A stretch of 64,000 nt of DNA from Psychrobacillus psychrotolerans (GCF_900115805.1 NZ_FOXU01000004.1:124001-188000); one strand, 5' to 3'. Counted from the stretch's first letter, positions 42,229 through 52,996 are shown. The notes: generated from the sequence alone by a model not told the origin. A program made the numbers and translations.

Positions 42229-45200
42229 TTGCAACAATTATGGTTGTTCTATGACGAAAACTATCAGCAAATTACAATTCCTGAAAAAGGTTTTACCGCT
42301 TTGACGATTGGTCCAGCAATTGAACATGATATAACGATTCAGACGTTTCCCTTTATAAATGGACCATTAACGTTAAAAAAAGAGGAGGATGGACTCGCCG
42401 TTTATAGCGAAGATAATTCCTTTGGAAAGTTAACAGACGATGAGGGATTGACAATTGAACAAAAGGAAAAGTCCCTCCACCTATATGCTTTTTCCACTCC
42501 GGTCTCTTCCGGAACATACTATATAGACTTTAAAAATGAAGTTTCATTTGATACCCAATTAGAAATCGCAACATTTCAAAGGCTGAAAACTAGTTTTCCA
42601 AGAATAGAATCTGGACATTTTTCACTAAATCAAATCGCAGATGGGTGGATTATAAAAAAAGACTACGGGTGTCCATTATATGTAAATGGGAAATTAGTGG
42701 ATTCTAACACGATTCTAGCTAACGGTGATGTGCTTCAGTGGGCTTTTATGGAGATGAAATTACTTCAAAAAGACTTAATAGAGGTAACTGCTGCAGTTCC
42801 TTATACGACGAAACTTCCTATAATTGACATTCCGGCATCTGAAATATTGCAGATGTATCCAGATTATCGTCGAACACCAAGAATGATTTATGATCTTCCA
42901 GATGACAAAGTTTCGTTAACATTTCCTACCCAAGAAACGGAGGCTTCTGGAAGAGGATTATTGCTTATTATAGCACCGCCACTTGTGATGCTTGTTGTAA
43001 TGGCACTTGTAGCTATTTTCATCCCAAGAGGAATTTTCGTCATTATTTCTATTACTATGTTTTTAACAGTATTAGTTACCTCTACCGTTCAATACTTCCG
43101 AGACAAAAAGAAAGATAAGCGAAATGCGGAAAAAAGACTTCGAGTTTATACCGCCTATTTAGAGAATATGAGAGAACAGCTTTATGAATTATCCGAGAAG
43201 CAGAAGAAAGTGTTGACCTACCATTTCCCCTCTTTTGAAGAAATGAAACAAATGACAGAAGACTTGTCTAGTAGAATTTGGGAAAGAACGCTAGAAAGCC
43301 ATGATTTTTTAGAATTCAGATTAGGAACAGGAAATGTGAAAGCTAGCTATGAAGTTAAACTATCTTCTGGAGATTTAGCAAACCGAGAAATAGATGATTT
43401 ACTAGAACAAGCTCAGCGAATGGAAAAGGTTTACAAAGAAATTCCAGACGCACCAATTACAACGAAGTTATCAGAAGGCATCTTAGGTTTAACAGGCAAA
43501 GAAACCGTTATAAAGCGTGAATTACAACAAATAATTGGTCAATTGGCATTTTCACAAAGCTATCATGATACGAGATTTATCTATATTTTCAATCATGAGG
43601 AATATGCCGAAATGGAATGGATGAAATGGTTACCACATTTTAAACTGCCGCATATGCATGCAAGAGGTTTGATACATAACGAAGAAACGAGAGATCAATT
43701 ATTATCTTCGTTATATGAAATTATTCGTGAGCGAGATACTGACGTCCAAAAGGGTAAAACAATATTTACCCCCCATTTAGTTTTCTTCGTGGCAGATTAT
43801 TCCCTGCTTGCTGAGCATGTCATCTTGGAATACTTAGAAAGCCAGCATACAAAAGACCTTGGCATATCTGTTGTTTTCGCAGAATCTGCGCAGGAACGAA
43901 TGACCGAAAATGTTCATACGCTCATTCGATATGTAAATGAACGCGAAGGAGATATCCTCATTGAGGCAGGAAAGGCTGTTGATATTCCTTTTTATTTAGA
44001 TGAATTTGATGCTTCGACTAATGAAAGGTTTACACGAATGCTTCGAACATTGAATCACCAAGTAGGCATTAAAAACTCGATTCCAAACTCGGTAGGTTTC
44101 CTAGAGATGTTTGGTGTGAAAGATGTAGAGGATGTACCAATAGCACGAAATTGGACATTGAATGAGTCAGCAAAATCACTTGCTGTTCCAATTGGTTTCA
44201 AAGGGAAGAATGAACTTGTTGCATTGAATTTGCATGAGAAGGCGCATGGTCCCCATGGATTGTTAGCGGGGACAACTGGTTCAGGTAAAAGTGAATTTTT
44301 ACAGACATATATTTTATCGCTTGCAGTCCATTATCATCCCCATGAAGTAGCTTTCTTATTAATCGACTATAAAGGTGGAGGAATGGCTCAACCTTTCAAG
44401 CATATTCCCCATCTTTTGGGAACAATTACGAATATAGAAGGTAGTAAAAACTTTAGTATGCGAGCACTTGCATCTATAAATAGTGAGCTCAAACGAAGAC
44501 AACGTCTATTTGATCAATATGTTGTGTCGCATATTGATGATTACACAACCTTGTATAAAGAAGGAAAGGCAATGGAACCTCTTCCTCATCTATTCCTTAT
44601 TTCGGATGAATTTGCAGAGTTAAAACGAGAGGAACCAGATTTTATACGAGAGCTTGTGAGTACGGCTCGAATTGGGCGAAGTTTAGGGGTACATCTTATA
44701 TTGGCTACTCAAAAGCCCGGCGGTATTATTGACGAACAGATTTGGAGTAATGCGAGATTTCGAGTTGCACTAAAGGTTCAGGATGCATCGGATAGTAAAG
44801 AAATCCTGAAGAACGGAGATGCGGCTACGATTACTGTAACTGGACGGGGTTATTTGCAAGTTGGAAATAATGAAGTGTATGAGTTATTTCAATCTGCATG
44901 GAGTGGGGCTCCTTACAAGGAGGAAGTTTTAGAGGGTGAAGACGATGTGGCACTTATCACAGATCTTGGTTTATATCCTCTTTCTGGTATTGCGACAAAT
45001 GTGAAAAAGACATCTAGTGGCTTGACAGAAATGGAGGCAGTTACTGCTAAAATTGCTAAGATAACTAGTGATTTGGGTATCCAAAAGGTGGCTAGTCCAT
45101 GGTTAGAGCCGTTATCTTTGCGTCTTGAAAACCAACAAGAGGTAACTACTATTCGACCAGGATTCCCTATAGGAATGATTGATGAACCAGAAAAGCAAAG

Positions 45201-46707
45201 TCAGTCACCGATTGCCTATAACTGGACAAAGGATGGAAATCTTGGCGTGTTCGGTTCCTCAGGGTATGGGAAATCATATACATTACTTACAACTATATTG
45301 GGACTTGCGGAAAATCTTTCTCCAGAAGAAGCAAATTTTTACTTGCTTGATTATGGAAATGGCTCGCTACTTCCTCTCAGACAGCTCCCTCATACTGCTG
45401 ATTATTTCACGATTGATGAAGAGTTAAAAAGAGAAAAACTAGTGAAGCTTATGAAAGAAGAAATCACCAAAAGAAAGGTTACTTTCCAACAATCAGAGGT
45501 TAGTAACATTCATATGTACAATAATTTATCGACGGAAAAGTTACCTCTTCTATATATAGCCGTTGATAATTATGATATTGTCCGTGAGGAAATGGAAGAA
45601 TTGGAAGCACAACTAATTCAATTTGGTCGAGATGGTCAATCGCTTGGAATTTACCTGTTTGTGGCTGCAACAAGAGTTCAATCCGTTCGACAGTCCTTAA
45701 TGAATAATTTAAAAACTAAAATTGTTCATTATTTAATGGATGCAACGGAATCATTTACAGTAATCGGACGAGTACCATTTGACCTAGAACCTTTCCCGGG
45801 TAGAGCAATTCTAAAGAAAGAAGATGCCTACTTTACTCAAATTTACTTGCCAGCTAGTGGGGCAGATGACTATGAAGTATTAGAATCTATTAAGAATAAA
45901 GTAAGTAATTTAAGAGCGCAATATAAGGAAGGAACACTTCCGTTACCAATTCCAATGCTTCCACTAGAGCTATCAGCTTCAAGTTTCTCTTTCTACTTGG
46001 ATGGAAAGAAAAAGGATGCAATCGTTCCAATTGGATTGGATGAGGATACAGTTCTTCCAATTACCATCGACTTTAAGAAAAATCGTCATTGTCTACTCAT
46101 AGGGCAAGTCCAAAGAGGGAAGACCAATACGATCACTTTGATGCTTCACACACTATTAGAACAGAAAACAGGGTTTATCTCTATATTTGATTCGTTTGAC
46201 AGAGGATTATCCAAATTTACTGCTTATGAATCCATTGATTATCTGGAAACGAAAGAGAATTTAGTGGAATGGATTACTCGGACAGAGCAATATTATGCGG
46301 AAGTAGAACGGGACTATCTCGAAAGTATTCAACAAGGGAATCCAGGAGAAATCACGCTTTCTTATTTCATCATCGATGGCTATACAAGATTCCTGCAAGT
46401 AGCTGATATTACCATACAGGACAGACTAGCGAAATTGATGAAACGATTTGGTCACTTAGGATTTAATGTCATCGTGTCTGGGAATAACGCTGAGATTACG
46501 AAGGGCTATGATGCCTTTACGAATGAGTTGAAGCTTGTTAGACAGGCGCTCGTCTACATGAAAAAGTCAGAGCAGACTTTGTTTACAGTTGCATATGAAC
46601 GAAAAGAAGCAGAGCTTCCACTTGGATTTGCACATTATATTTTAAATGGGAATGCCATTAAAGTTAAAATCCCTTTAAGTGAGTTGGAGAGGACGAACGT
46701 ACAATGA
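42229..46707 (+). CDS. essC: T7SS motor ATPase EssC (YukBA-like)
   Basis: TTG 42229 is preferred (AGAAGG, 8-bp spacing; protein begins MQQLWLFYDE). About 1492 residues: two N-terminal FHA-like domains (1-200), two adjacent membrane helices (about 245-290), then three FtsK/SpoIIIE ATPase domains with Walker A motifs GTTGSGKSE (D1), GSSGYGKSY (D2) and GQVQRGKTN (D3); D1 also has Walker B LFLISDEF. D2 and D3 motifs are slightly unorthodox, as usual for EssC. It energises export and selects substrates. Fused single gene. Confidence 0.95.
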   Translation: MQQLWLFYDENYQQITIPEKGFTALTIGPAIEHDITIQTFPFINGPLTLKKEEDGLAVYSEDNSFGKLTDDEGLTIEQKEKSLHLYAFSTPVSSGTYYIDFKNEVSFDTQLEIATFQRLKTSFPRIESGHFSLNQIADGWIIKKDYGCPLYVNGKLVDSNTILANGDVLQWAFMEMKLLQKDLIEVTAAVPYTTKLPIIDIPASEILQMYPDYRRTPRMIYDLPDDKVSLTFPTQETEASGRGLLLIIAPPLVMLVVMALVAIFIPRGIFVIISITMFLTVLVTSTVQYFRDKKKDKRNAEKRLRVYTAYLENMREQLYELSEKQKKVLTYHFPSFEEMKQMTEDLSSRIWERTLESHDFLEFRLGTGNVKASYEVKLSSGDLANREIDDLLEQAQRMEKVYKEIPDAPITTKLSEGILGLTGKETVIKRELQQIIGQLAFSQSYHDTRFIYIFNHEEYAEMEWMKWLPHFKLPHMHARGLIHNEETRDQLLSSLYEIIRERDTDVQKGKTIFTPHLVFFVADYSLLAEHVILEYLESQHTKDLGISVVFAESAQERMTENVHTLIRYVNEREGDILIEAGKAVDIPFYLDEFDASTNERFTRMLRTLNHQVGIKNSIPNSVGFLEMFGVKDVEDVPIARNWTLNESAKSLAVPIGFKGKNELVALNLHEKAHGPHGLLAGTTGSGKSEFLQTYILSLAVHYHPHEVAFLLIDYKGGGMAQPFKHIPHLLGTITNIEGSKNFSMRALASINSELKRRQRLFDQYVVSHIDDYTTLYKEGKAMEPLPHLFLISDEFAELKREEPDFIRELVSTARIGRSLGVHLILATQKPGGIIDEQIWSNARFRVALKVQDASDSKEILKNGDAATITVTGRGYLQVGNNEVYELFQSAWSGAPYKEEVLEGEDDVALITDLGLYPLSGIATNVKKTSSGLTEMEAVTAKIAKITSDLGIQKVASPWLEPLSLRLENQQEVTTIRPGFPIGMIDEPEKQSQSPIAYNWTKDGNLGVFGSSGYGKSYTLLTTILGLAENLSPEEANFYLLDYGNGSLLPLRQLPHTADYFTIDEELKREKLVKLMKEEITKRKVTFQQSEVSNIHMYNNLSTEKLPLLYIAVDNYDIVREEMEELEAQLIQFGRDGQSLGIYLFVAATRVQSVRQSLMNNLKTKIVHYLMDATESFTVIGRVPFDLEPFPGRAILKKEDAYFTQIYLPASGADDYEVLESIKNKVSNLRAQYKEGTLPLPIPMLPLELSASSFSFYLDGKKKDAIVPIGLDEDTVLPITIDFKKNRHCLLIGQVQRGKTNTITLMLHTLLEQKTGFISIFDSFDRGLSKFTAYESIDYLETKENLVEWITRTEQYYAEVERDYLESIQQGNPGEITLSYFIIDGYTRFLQVADITIQDRLAKLMKRFGHLGFNVIVSGNNAEITKGYDAFTNELKLVRQALVYMKKSEQTLFTVAYERKEAELPLGFAHYILNGNAIKVKIPLSELERTNVQ

Positions 46708-49550
46708 AATCAACTAAAAATACCAGACTATTAAAATATGGTGTTGGAATTCTATTAATACTAGCTATTCCTATTATCTTTTTCCAACTGATGGGCGTTA
46801 ATATTCTCGATTTGAATAACTCGAACAAGCGCACTATTGCAATCGTAAATGAAGATATGGGATTAACAAAAGATGCAGAACAAGTACAAATGGGTGTCGA
46901 AGTAGTCTCTATTTTAGCAGAGGACTCAGATTTTGGTTGGAAAGTAATGGGACGTGGTGCGGCAGAAAATGGGTTAAAGTCTAACCAATACGATGCCATT
47001 GTTTATATTCCTTCCAATTTCTCGGAAAATATAATGTCTTATGATGAACAAAATCCGAAAAAAGCAGAGTTTGCCTATCAAGTTCAGCGTCAGAAAACGG
47101 GATTGCGTAAGGAACAGGTTTTACATGAAATAGAAGTAGCAACGGACCGCGTAAATGATAAAATTTCCACTCTATACTGGAGCTATATAGCGCAGGAAAT
47201 GAATCATATTAAAAAAGAGTTTACGAGCATTTTAGGAAAAGAAACAGAATTCCTTAGTTCCATGTCTGCTTATTATAAGCCTGAGTCGGAAACATTAGCT
47301 GAACAGATGCAAACGCAAAAAGATCAAATGGCGGCATTGCAAACGACAATCGGATCAGCAAATAATGCACATAATAGTCGAATTGAAAATGCCGATACAT
47401 TCGGATTGCAGATGAATAACTTCATCACCTATATTCAGCAATATAAAGAATTTCAAAATACACAAAGGCAAATACTACAACAAGTACAGGATGCCAGCTT
47501 GGCAAAAATTCACGCAACAGCAGCAACACAGGCTGAACAATTTAATCAGTCCGTGCAAATGTTAGAAGAAAGTAATAACAATATAAATGAAGAAATTCAA
47601 AAAGTGAATCATGTTATCGATACAAATAAAGAAAAATTTAATGAATTATCCGAACTACGTAAAAATGAAGTGGATCGTCAACTGGCAGATTTACTAGTAG
47701 TGCAGGGAACTGCAATCGATCGCTACAACAATACAATCTTAGATAGTTTAGAAAAAGGCATAGAAGCAGGGAAAAGTGGAAATGCAGTTCTTGCAGCAGC
47801 TTCCATAGGAACAGAGCCGAACCAATTTACTTCTATTAAAGAACAACTGGAGAAAAAAGCTGCGGACAAAGCTTCTGTTGTTCTACCTGGTTTAGAAGAA
47901 CAGCGTGTGAAAGTGGATAGTATATTAACAGGGTTAACCTCTTTAAAAACAAAAGTGGCTGAAACTGATCCTGCATCGGCTTTTATAAGTGAAATTGATA
48001 TCCTTCAAGCAGAATTAGGCTCGATTACAGCAGCTTTATCAGAAAGAGAAGCTACATGGGCTAATACAAACCAAACCGCAACGACTGACTATACGCAAGC
48101 TTCTGCAGATTATGCAAAACTATTGGAAAACTATAACTCTATTTATAGGGAATACGAGTCTATACAACAAATTATAAATACTTACCCAACTGATACTGCA
48201 CGTATTGGAATGGAAATAATGCAAAAAGAAAATGATTTGCTAGCTAACCCTAACGTTTCAAAAAATCAAAAAGATAGATTACAAGAACTATTTGATAAGG
48301 GAGCAGCTAAAACGGATACTAGTTCTTTGCTATCCTACTACGCTACTTTAGAGCAATTTGAATTTACTCTCAATGAAGGTGGAGGTAGTGCAAATAAGGA
48401 TGCTATTCTAAAGGATGAAATTTTAACAGCGTTGTTGAAAAATGTGGTAAATATTAATGAATTGGAGTTAGAAGGTTGGACTTCAGTTGAAGAAAGTATT
48501 CCTGAAACAGAACTAGGAATGTCTGATTTAAGTACAACATTTGCCGCAATCATGTCTGGTTACAAAGAAACTGCGGAACAGCAGCATGCTTCTTTGATCA
48601 GCGAACTAAATTCTATCGATGAACAAGCAAATGTCTTACTTGCTCAAATTCAGAATCCAGCGAATATGATTCCATCTGGAGAACCGGTGGCAACTACCTC
48701 TGAAGGGCAAGTAATGGCTGGTCAACAAAATGTCACTTCTCAGCTTGTAACATTAAGTGGAATGATTCAATCTTTATCGCAAAAACAAAGCAGTTTAGTA
48801 GATTATGCCAATGATTTAACTGTGAAAGCAGACAATATAAAAGAGACATCTAATGAATTCAGTGGTAAATGGGATACGAATGTAAATGCTATGTCTGATT
48901 TTGATAATGATATTCAAGAGTTTTTAGCTAACACGTATGTAGATGGTCAGGAAAATGGATATGCATTTAATCACTTTGTGAATCCATTGGAAGTAAAAGG
49001 CGAAGCAGCTGTTTCGGATGAAATGGAAAAAGTTCCGCCTGTTATTTTATTTATCATTCTACTAATCAGTAGTTTATTGATCGGTTATTTCTCTTATCAG
49101 ATGAAAGAAGGTCCTATTGGACTCCAGTTAGCTCTGACTGCTCTATTGTCTATACTTGTTGGTCTTATTATCAGTTTCTACAGTATCTATATGTATATTT
49201 TAAATGACCACCGTGCACTAGAATGGACAATCTTTACTATTCTTTTATTGCTTACTGGCGCAGCTATCATTCGTGCTGCATTAGAGTTCGGACAATCCGT
49301 TGGGTGGCTAGCTAGTGTGGCGTTGATGTGTTTATACATTATTCCATTATTAATACTTGCTGTACCTGATATTAATATACCAGATGTCTTGTCTACCGTT
49401 TATATGTCTATCAAATATGAACCTGAAACTAGCTTTATGTGGGGAGCAGTGATTACAGCAGTTATCGCTCTAGCAATGCTTGCTACTACTTACTTTATGA
49501 GTACTAATAAATCAAAAGCATCTGTGGCAGATGAAGCGTATGAGAGCTAA
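46704..49550 (+). CDS. esaA: T7SS membrane protein EsaA/YueB
   Basis: 948 residues: one N-terminal helix (GVGILLILAIPIIFF), a very long extracellular, coiled-coil-rich domain (about 40-770) and five or so C-terminal helices (from about 775). This is the YueB/EsaA/Pip architecture; B. subtilis YueB is the phage SPP1 receptor, so this may also be a phage attachment site. Overlaps essC by 4 bp. Confidence 0.92.
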   Translation: MKSTKNTRLLKYGVGILLILAIPIIFFQLMGVNILDLNNSNKRTIAIVNEDMGLTKDAEQVQMGVEVVSILAEDSDFGWKVMGRGAAENGLKSNQYDAIVYIPSNFSENIMSYDEQNPKKAEFAYQVQRQKTGLRKEQVLHEIEVATDRVNDKISTLYWSYIAQEMNHIKKEFTSILGKETEFLSSMSAYYKPESETLAEQMQTQKDQMAALQTTIGSANNAHNSRIENADTFGLQMNNFITYIQQYKEFQNTQRQILQQVQDASLAKIHATAATQAEQFNQSVQMLEESNNNINEEIQKVNHVIDTNKEKFNELSELRKNEVDRQLADLLVVQGTAIDRYNNTILDSLEKGIEAGKSGNAVLAAASIGTEPNQFTSIKEQLEKKAADKASVVLPGLEEQRVKVDSILTGLTSLKTKVAETDPASAFISEIDILQAELGSITAALSEREATWANTNQTATTDYTQASADYAKLLENYNSIYREYESIQQIINTYPTDTARIGMEIMQKENDLLANPNVSKNQKDRLQELFDKGAAKTDTSSLLSYYATLEQFEFTLNEGGGSANKDAILKDEILTALLKNVVNINELELEGWTSVEESIPETELGMSDLSTTFAAIMSGYKETAEQQHASLISELNSIDEQANVLLAQIQNPANMIPSGEPVATTSEGQVMAGQQNVTSQLVTLSGMIQSLSQKQSSLVDYANDLTVKADNIKETSNEFSGKWDTNVNAMSDFDNDIQEFLANTYVDGQENGYAFNHFVNPLEVKGEAAVSDEMEKVPPVILFIILLISSLLIGYFSYQMKEGPIGLQLALTALLSILVGLIISFYSIYMYILNDHRALEWTIFTILLLLTGAAIIRAALEFGQSVGWLASVALMCLYIIPLLILAVPDINIPDVLSTVYMSIKYEPETSFMWGAVITAVIALAMLATTYFMSTNKSKASVADEAYES

Positions 49551-50049
49551 ATGGCGGTTTATCCTTCCACTGATAATACTTATGTTTATAGGAACTAGCT
49601 TTATCGTTGTTGCAGAAGAACCTAAAGAAGCAAAAGACTTGGATCCTTTGATTTATGAAAAACTAGAATTTAAGAAAAATACCGATTATCTACATGACAA
49701 GCAAAAAACAGAGATGAAAAATACAATTCCTGAAAAGCAATTTGATATATACTTTGACGGGAGAAATAAGCTACCTAATCGAGGAGATACATCCTTTTTG
49801 TTTCAAACAGCAGAGCGCGGGGAAAAAAGTACCGTAACTGCGAAATCTTCAGAGCTAAAATTATTTTCTAGCTCTGATACAAAGAAACTAGAATTATCAG
49901 CTGCCGAAATGAAGGAAGAGAAATCTTCAAATAATAGCGTAAGAAATATCCTGTTTTTCGGAATAATAGCGCTAGGTGTTCTGATGTTATTTGTCATTCT
50001 ATTACCAAGGCTAGTCAATGCTAATGATTCCAAAAAAATTGCAAAATGA
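49531..50049 (+). CDS. essA: T7SS membrane protein EssA/YueC
   Basis: 172 residues: signal-anchor-like N terminus (about 10-28), a short extracellular part and a single C-terminal transmembrane helix (about 140-160, ILFFGIIALGVLMLFVILLPRL). This topology and the position after esaA identify EssA. It overlaps the end of esaA by 20 bp; ATG 49540 is an alternative start. Confidence 0.85.
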   Translation: MKRMRAKWRFILPLIILMFIGTSFIVVAEEPKEAKDLDPLIYEKLEFKKNTDYLHDKQKTEMKNTIPEKQFDIYFDGRNKLPNRGDTSFLFQTAERGEKSTVTAKSSELKLFSSSDTKKLELSAAEMKEEKSSNNSVRNILFFGIIALGVLMLFVILLPRLVNANDSKKIAK

Positions 50050-50066
50050 ATTAGGAGGTAATGTAT

Positions 50067-50426
50067 ATGCTTGGTCATTATTATGCACTCTTAGCTAAAA
50101 AGAGGGAAGATTTGCAGAGATTAATAACATGTCAGTCTTCTTTGCAGGGGAAACAATCCGAATATAACACGAATGAACCCAAATGTTTGGAACCGGAACT
50201 AACATCCACTACTTGGCAAGGAAATCACGCAAATAAGTTTGACGATATACGGGAATCTGGTATTCACACTAGTTATGTAGATATATCGGGAACTCAATTT
50301 TCTAATGTATTTAGTGCTATTTCCGCGAAAATTAGTGAATTGAATGCAGAAATTATATCGATTCAACAGATTATCGCCAATATTGAAGCAGAACAAGCAC
50401 GGCAAGCTCAAGCGAAAGCATACTAA
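50067..50426 (+). CDS. DUF5082/YwqH-like T7SS partner protein
   Basis: ATG 50067 lies at correct spacing from AGGAGG. 119 residues, mostly helical with heptad patterns (LAKKREDLQRL..., ISAKISELNAEIISIQQIIANIE). It matches the YwqH family found upstream of LXG toxins and proposed to be a secretion partner/chaperone of the LXG domain. It is followed by the DUF5344-like gene after 21 bp. Confidence 0.8.
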   Translation: MLGHYYALLAKKREDLQRLITCQSSLQGKQSEYNTNEPKCLEPELTSTTWQGNHANKFDDIRESGIHTSYVDISGTQFSNVFSAISAKISELNAEIISIQQIIANIEAEQARQAQAKAY

Positions 50427-50447
50427 CTTGCAAGGGGGAGAAACGTT

Positions 50448-50750
50448 ATGTCTACAGAAGTTAAAATCGTCTATGCAGATGTAGAAAATCAGCTTGGAGA
50501 AATGACTGGTGCAGTTAATCTACTCAATCCAAAAGCAGAACCACCTATTAGTGGAAATACCCTAGATGTTGTTACAAAATTTAATGAGTTATCCTTAAAA
50601 TTAGATCAATTACTTGTAAAATATCAAACATTGTCGACTGGAAATATTCAAACAACTTCTGCTTCTATTGACTTTATGGAAGAGTCCGATCAAAAAATAT
50701 CAGCAGCGATGCAATGTACAGTAAATGGAACTAGTGTGGTGGCGAGATGA
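50448..50750 (+). CDS. DUF5344/YwqI-like WXG100-type partner protein
   Basis: 100 residues, a small helical WXG100-like protein (EVKIVYADVENQLGEMTGAV, with C-terminal FMEESDQKISAA), as in YwqI. GGGGGAG is the RBS. Its stop overlaps the start of the LXG gene (ATGA), indicating stoichiometric co-translation. Expected to bind the LXG N-terminal domain together with the YwqH-like protein. Confidence 0.8.
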   Translation: MSTEVKIVYADVENQLGEMTGAVNLLNPKAEPPISGNTLDVVTKFNELSLKLDQLLVKYQTLSTGNIQTTSASIDFMEESDQKISAAMQCTVNGTSVVAR

Positions 50751-52207
50751 AAATACTAAGCGTACAACCATTTCATGAGGGACTTCAAGGGAATATTAAT
50801 ATGCTGTCAAGACTAGAAGGGGAAATTAATGCGATTCAAACTGCGGTTCAAGGCTTAGTTATGATGGAGGAAACGCTTAAAGGAGAAGGTGGGAATGCAA
50901 TAAGATCATTCTATAATGATTGCCATCTCCCCTTTCTACATTTTTTTTTAACATTTAAAGACCTATTCAATACGACCCTTACTACGATGAATTCCGCCTT
51001 GGATACTTTAGAGCCGGATGCTAATGGCTATATTCGACAAGCATATCTGGAAGGAGAAGTAGAAGATGGGCTAAACGAAATTTCTCAAGTAACCACTAGT
51101 TTAACGGACGAATCCAATAGTATTATCAATTCTGTTTCCGATATAGTTCCACTGCCACATTTAGACGATAGTGGTGTGCAAGAAGGTGTAACTAGCGCTA
51201 AAACATCTAGAAATAATACGGTTTCGGATTTAAATGAATTCGATTTGTCTCAAACCAATGCACTGCTTCTTATAGAGGCAGCCATGTTAAATATGGAAGC
51301 ATGGCTAACAGATATGGAGTATTTAATGGAAGAAGGATTAACGGATGTTAACTTCCCAGCCGATAGTTGGAACTCAGTGCAAGATGCAACGCCGATTGGT
51401 CAATTTTATTTGCAGCATCAAATAGACATGCTGGCTTCAGATCCCCGAGTAGAAGAAAATGGTGTGGAAGTGTCAGCCCCTATCCCTACTTCTACTACTA
51501 AGGAAAGTTTATGGGAAGGCATTATGTCTACTGTAGGCGTTAATATTAATGATTGGCAAAATAAGCCTATCAATGCAGCTGCGACTTTATTAGGCACAGC
51601 TGTAGTGGGAAACTCCACCTACAAAGAAGTCAGATTAGCTGCCCAGGGATTTGGGATTACTAGAACTACTAGGACAACGAAACAGAATGTCACTAAAACA
51701 GTTATTAAGATTACTAGACCAGACTTAATTGGTGTTAAAAACAAAACATATTCTGGGGCAAACGCTACAAACTATGAAAAGATTTTTAAAAGAGTGGATC
51801 CAGCAACAAATGTCAAATCCACGTTTCGTTTTTCTGCAAATAAACTTGGATATATTGGAGTATTTGCTACAGCCGGTGGAGATATCGTACATGGTATACA
51901 AAATAATGAGTCTGCGAGCGAAATAGCTGGTAATGTAACAGGTGACGTTGCAGTTGCTGGTGCATCAATGGCAGCTTCAGCATGGGCTGGGGCCCAAGCT
52001 GGAGCAATGGTAGGTGTAGCCGGAGGACCAGTAGGCGTTGTTGCAGGAGCAGTTGTAGGATTAGTTGTCGGTGTAGCAGTAACTGCTGTTTTAAGTGAAG
52101 TGAAAATTATGGACGTTGATGGTGATGGTGAGTCCGATTCTATAAGTGATGCTATTAAAATAGGAACTAAAGGTCTTATTGACGGTGTTGCTGGTTGGTT
52201 TGATTAA
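50747..52207 (+). CDS. LXG-domain T7SS effector with C-terminal glycine-zipper membrane domain
   Basis: 486 residues. The N-terminal LXG domain (about 1-210) contains the L-Q-G motif in FHEGLQGNI. A middle region (about 290-385) with TRTTRTTKQNV follows. The C-terminal part (about 390-465) is a Gly/Ala/Val-rich zipper (AWAGAQAGAMVGVAGGPVGV, then VVAGAVVGLVVGVAV) followed by DVDGDGESDS, an EF-hand-like acidic loop. No nuclease or NADase motif is seen. Gly-zipper LXG toxins such as TelE permeabilise membranes, so a pore-forming or depolarising activity is inferred. The next genes encode six-helix membrane proteins, as expected for immunity to such a toxin. Confidence 0.82.
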   Translation: MKILSVQPFHEGLQGNINMLSRLEGEINAIQTAVQGLVMMEETLKGEGGNAIRSFYNDCHLPFLHFFLTFKDLFNTTLTTMNSALDTLEPDANGYIRQAYLEGEVEDGLNEISQVTTSLTDESNSIINSVSDIVPLPHLDDSGVQEGVTSAKTSRNNTVSDLNEFDLSQTNALLLIEAAMLNMEAWLTDMEYLMEEGLTDVNFPADSWNSVQDATPIGQFYLQHQIDMLASDPRVEENGVEVSAPIPTSTTKESLWEGIMSTVGVNINDWQNKPINAAATLLGTAVVGNSTYKEVRLAAQGFGITRTTRTTKQNVTKTVIKITRPDLIGVKNKTYSGANATNYEKIFKRVDPATNVKSTFRFSANKLGYIGVFATAGGDIVHGIQNNESASEIAGNVTGDVAVAGASMAASAWAGAQAGAMVGVAGGPVGVVAGAVVGLVVGVAVTAVLSEVKIMDVDGDGESDSISDAIKIGTKGLIDGVAGWFD

Positions 52208-52227
52208 TAGATTAATTGGAGGAGAAA

Positions 52228-52941
52228 GTGATTAAACAGCAAAATATGGACAGTAATACATTGTCTTACTTAAAATTTCAAACTCCCGAGATGAATAAAA
52301 AAAATATTATAGTATTTTTCATTATACTTTTATATTTCACAGGAATAATTCCTATAATAGGTGAACCGTTCTCCTATTCATTTTTTATGGCAGCAATAAT
52401 ACCAATTGCACTCATTTCTATATGGGCAATTGTTTATGTAATTGATCCTTATAAAAATGAAAAGTCCTATTATTTATTCTTCGGTATTTATGGAATAGTG
52501 AATACGTATGTATTTTTCTTAGTTGTAGTAAAACTACTTTATGTGAATATTGGAGTAGAAGGTACTAAACCGTTTGTTTTATGGCTAATGTTATTTATAG
52601 CTCTGTTAGTAGGAGTGAATATATTAAATGTTAGAGCTTTAAATTCAGGAACGTATGATAAGTTACAGAAGAAAAAGAGTCTAAATATGTCATGGGCAAT
52701 GATAGGGGCTTTAGGGTATATTGTCGGTCAGTTTATATTATCGTTCATTTACAGTGATGACGCTGTAAGTACACTACTGATTGTGTTAGTTTCTTTACTT
52801 GCTCTTTTGACTTCCTATTTTTCCGTTTATATTCATCGTTATTATTTTATTCATAAGAATATAGAACTGGTAAAACAGGTATATCCAAACTTTAGTTTGC
52901 CGAAAAGTGAGAGAAATACGAGAAAGAAAAAGTTAAAATAA
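52228..52941 (+). CDS. Six-helix membrane protein, candidate immunity protein 1
   Basis: GTG 52228 is chosen after GGAGG; TTG 52216 and ATG 52246 are alternatives. About 238 residues with six hydrophobic helices and a Lys-rich C terminus (RNTRKKKLK). It is about half identical by eye to the next gene (for example SYLKF...P near the start, DPYKxEKSYYL, VNTYVFF, IHRYYFI). It begins 20 bp after the LXG toxin, which is the usual place for a T7SS immunity gene. I do not recognise a named family. Confidence 0.65.
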   Translation: MIKQQNMDSNTLSYLKFQTPEMNKKNIIVFFIILLYFTGIIPIIGEPFSYSFFMAAIIPIALISIWAIVYVIDPYKNEKSYYLFFGIYGIVNTYVFFLVVVKLLYVNIGVEGTKPFVLWLMLFIALLVGVNILNVRALNSGTYDKLQKKKSLNMSWAMIGALGYIVGQFILSFIYSDDAVSTLLIVLVSLLALLTSYFSVYIHRYYFIHKNIELVKQVYPNFSLPKSERNTRKKKLK

Positions 52942-52996
52942 ACGGTATATTTTAGCTGGAGTTAGTAAGGAGAGAATTCTAATTCAAAAAGAAAAA

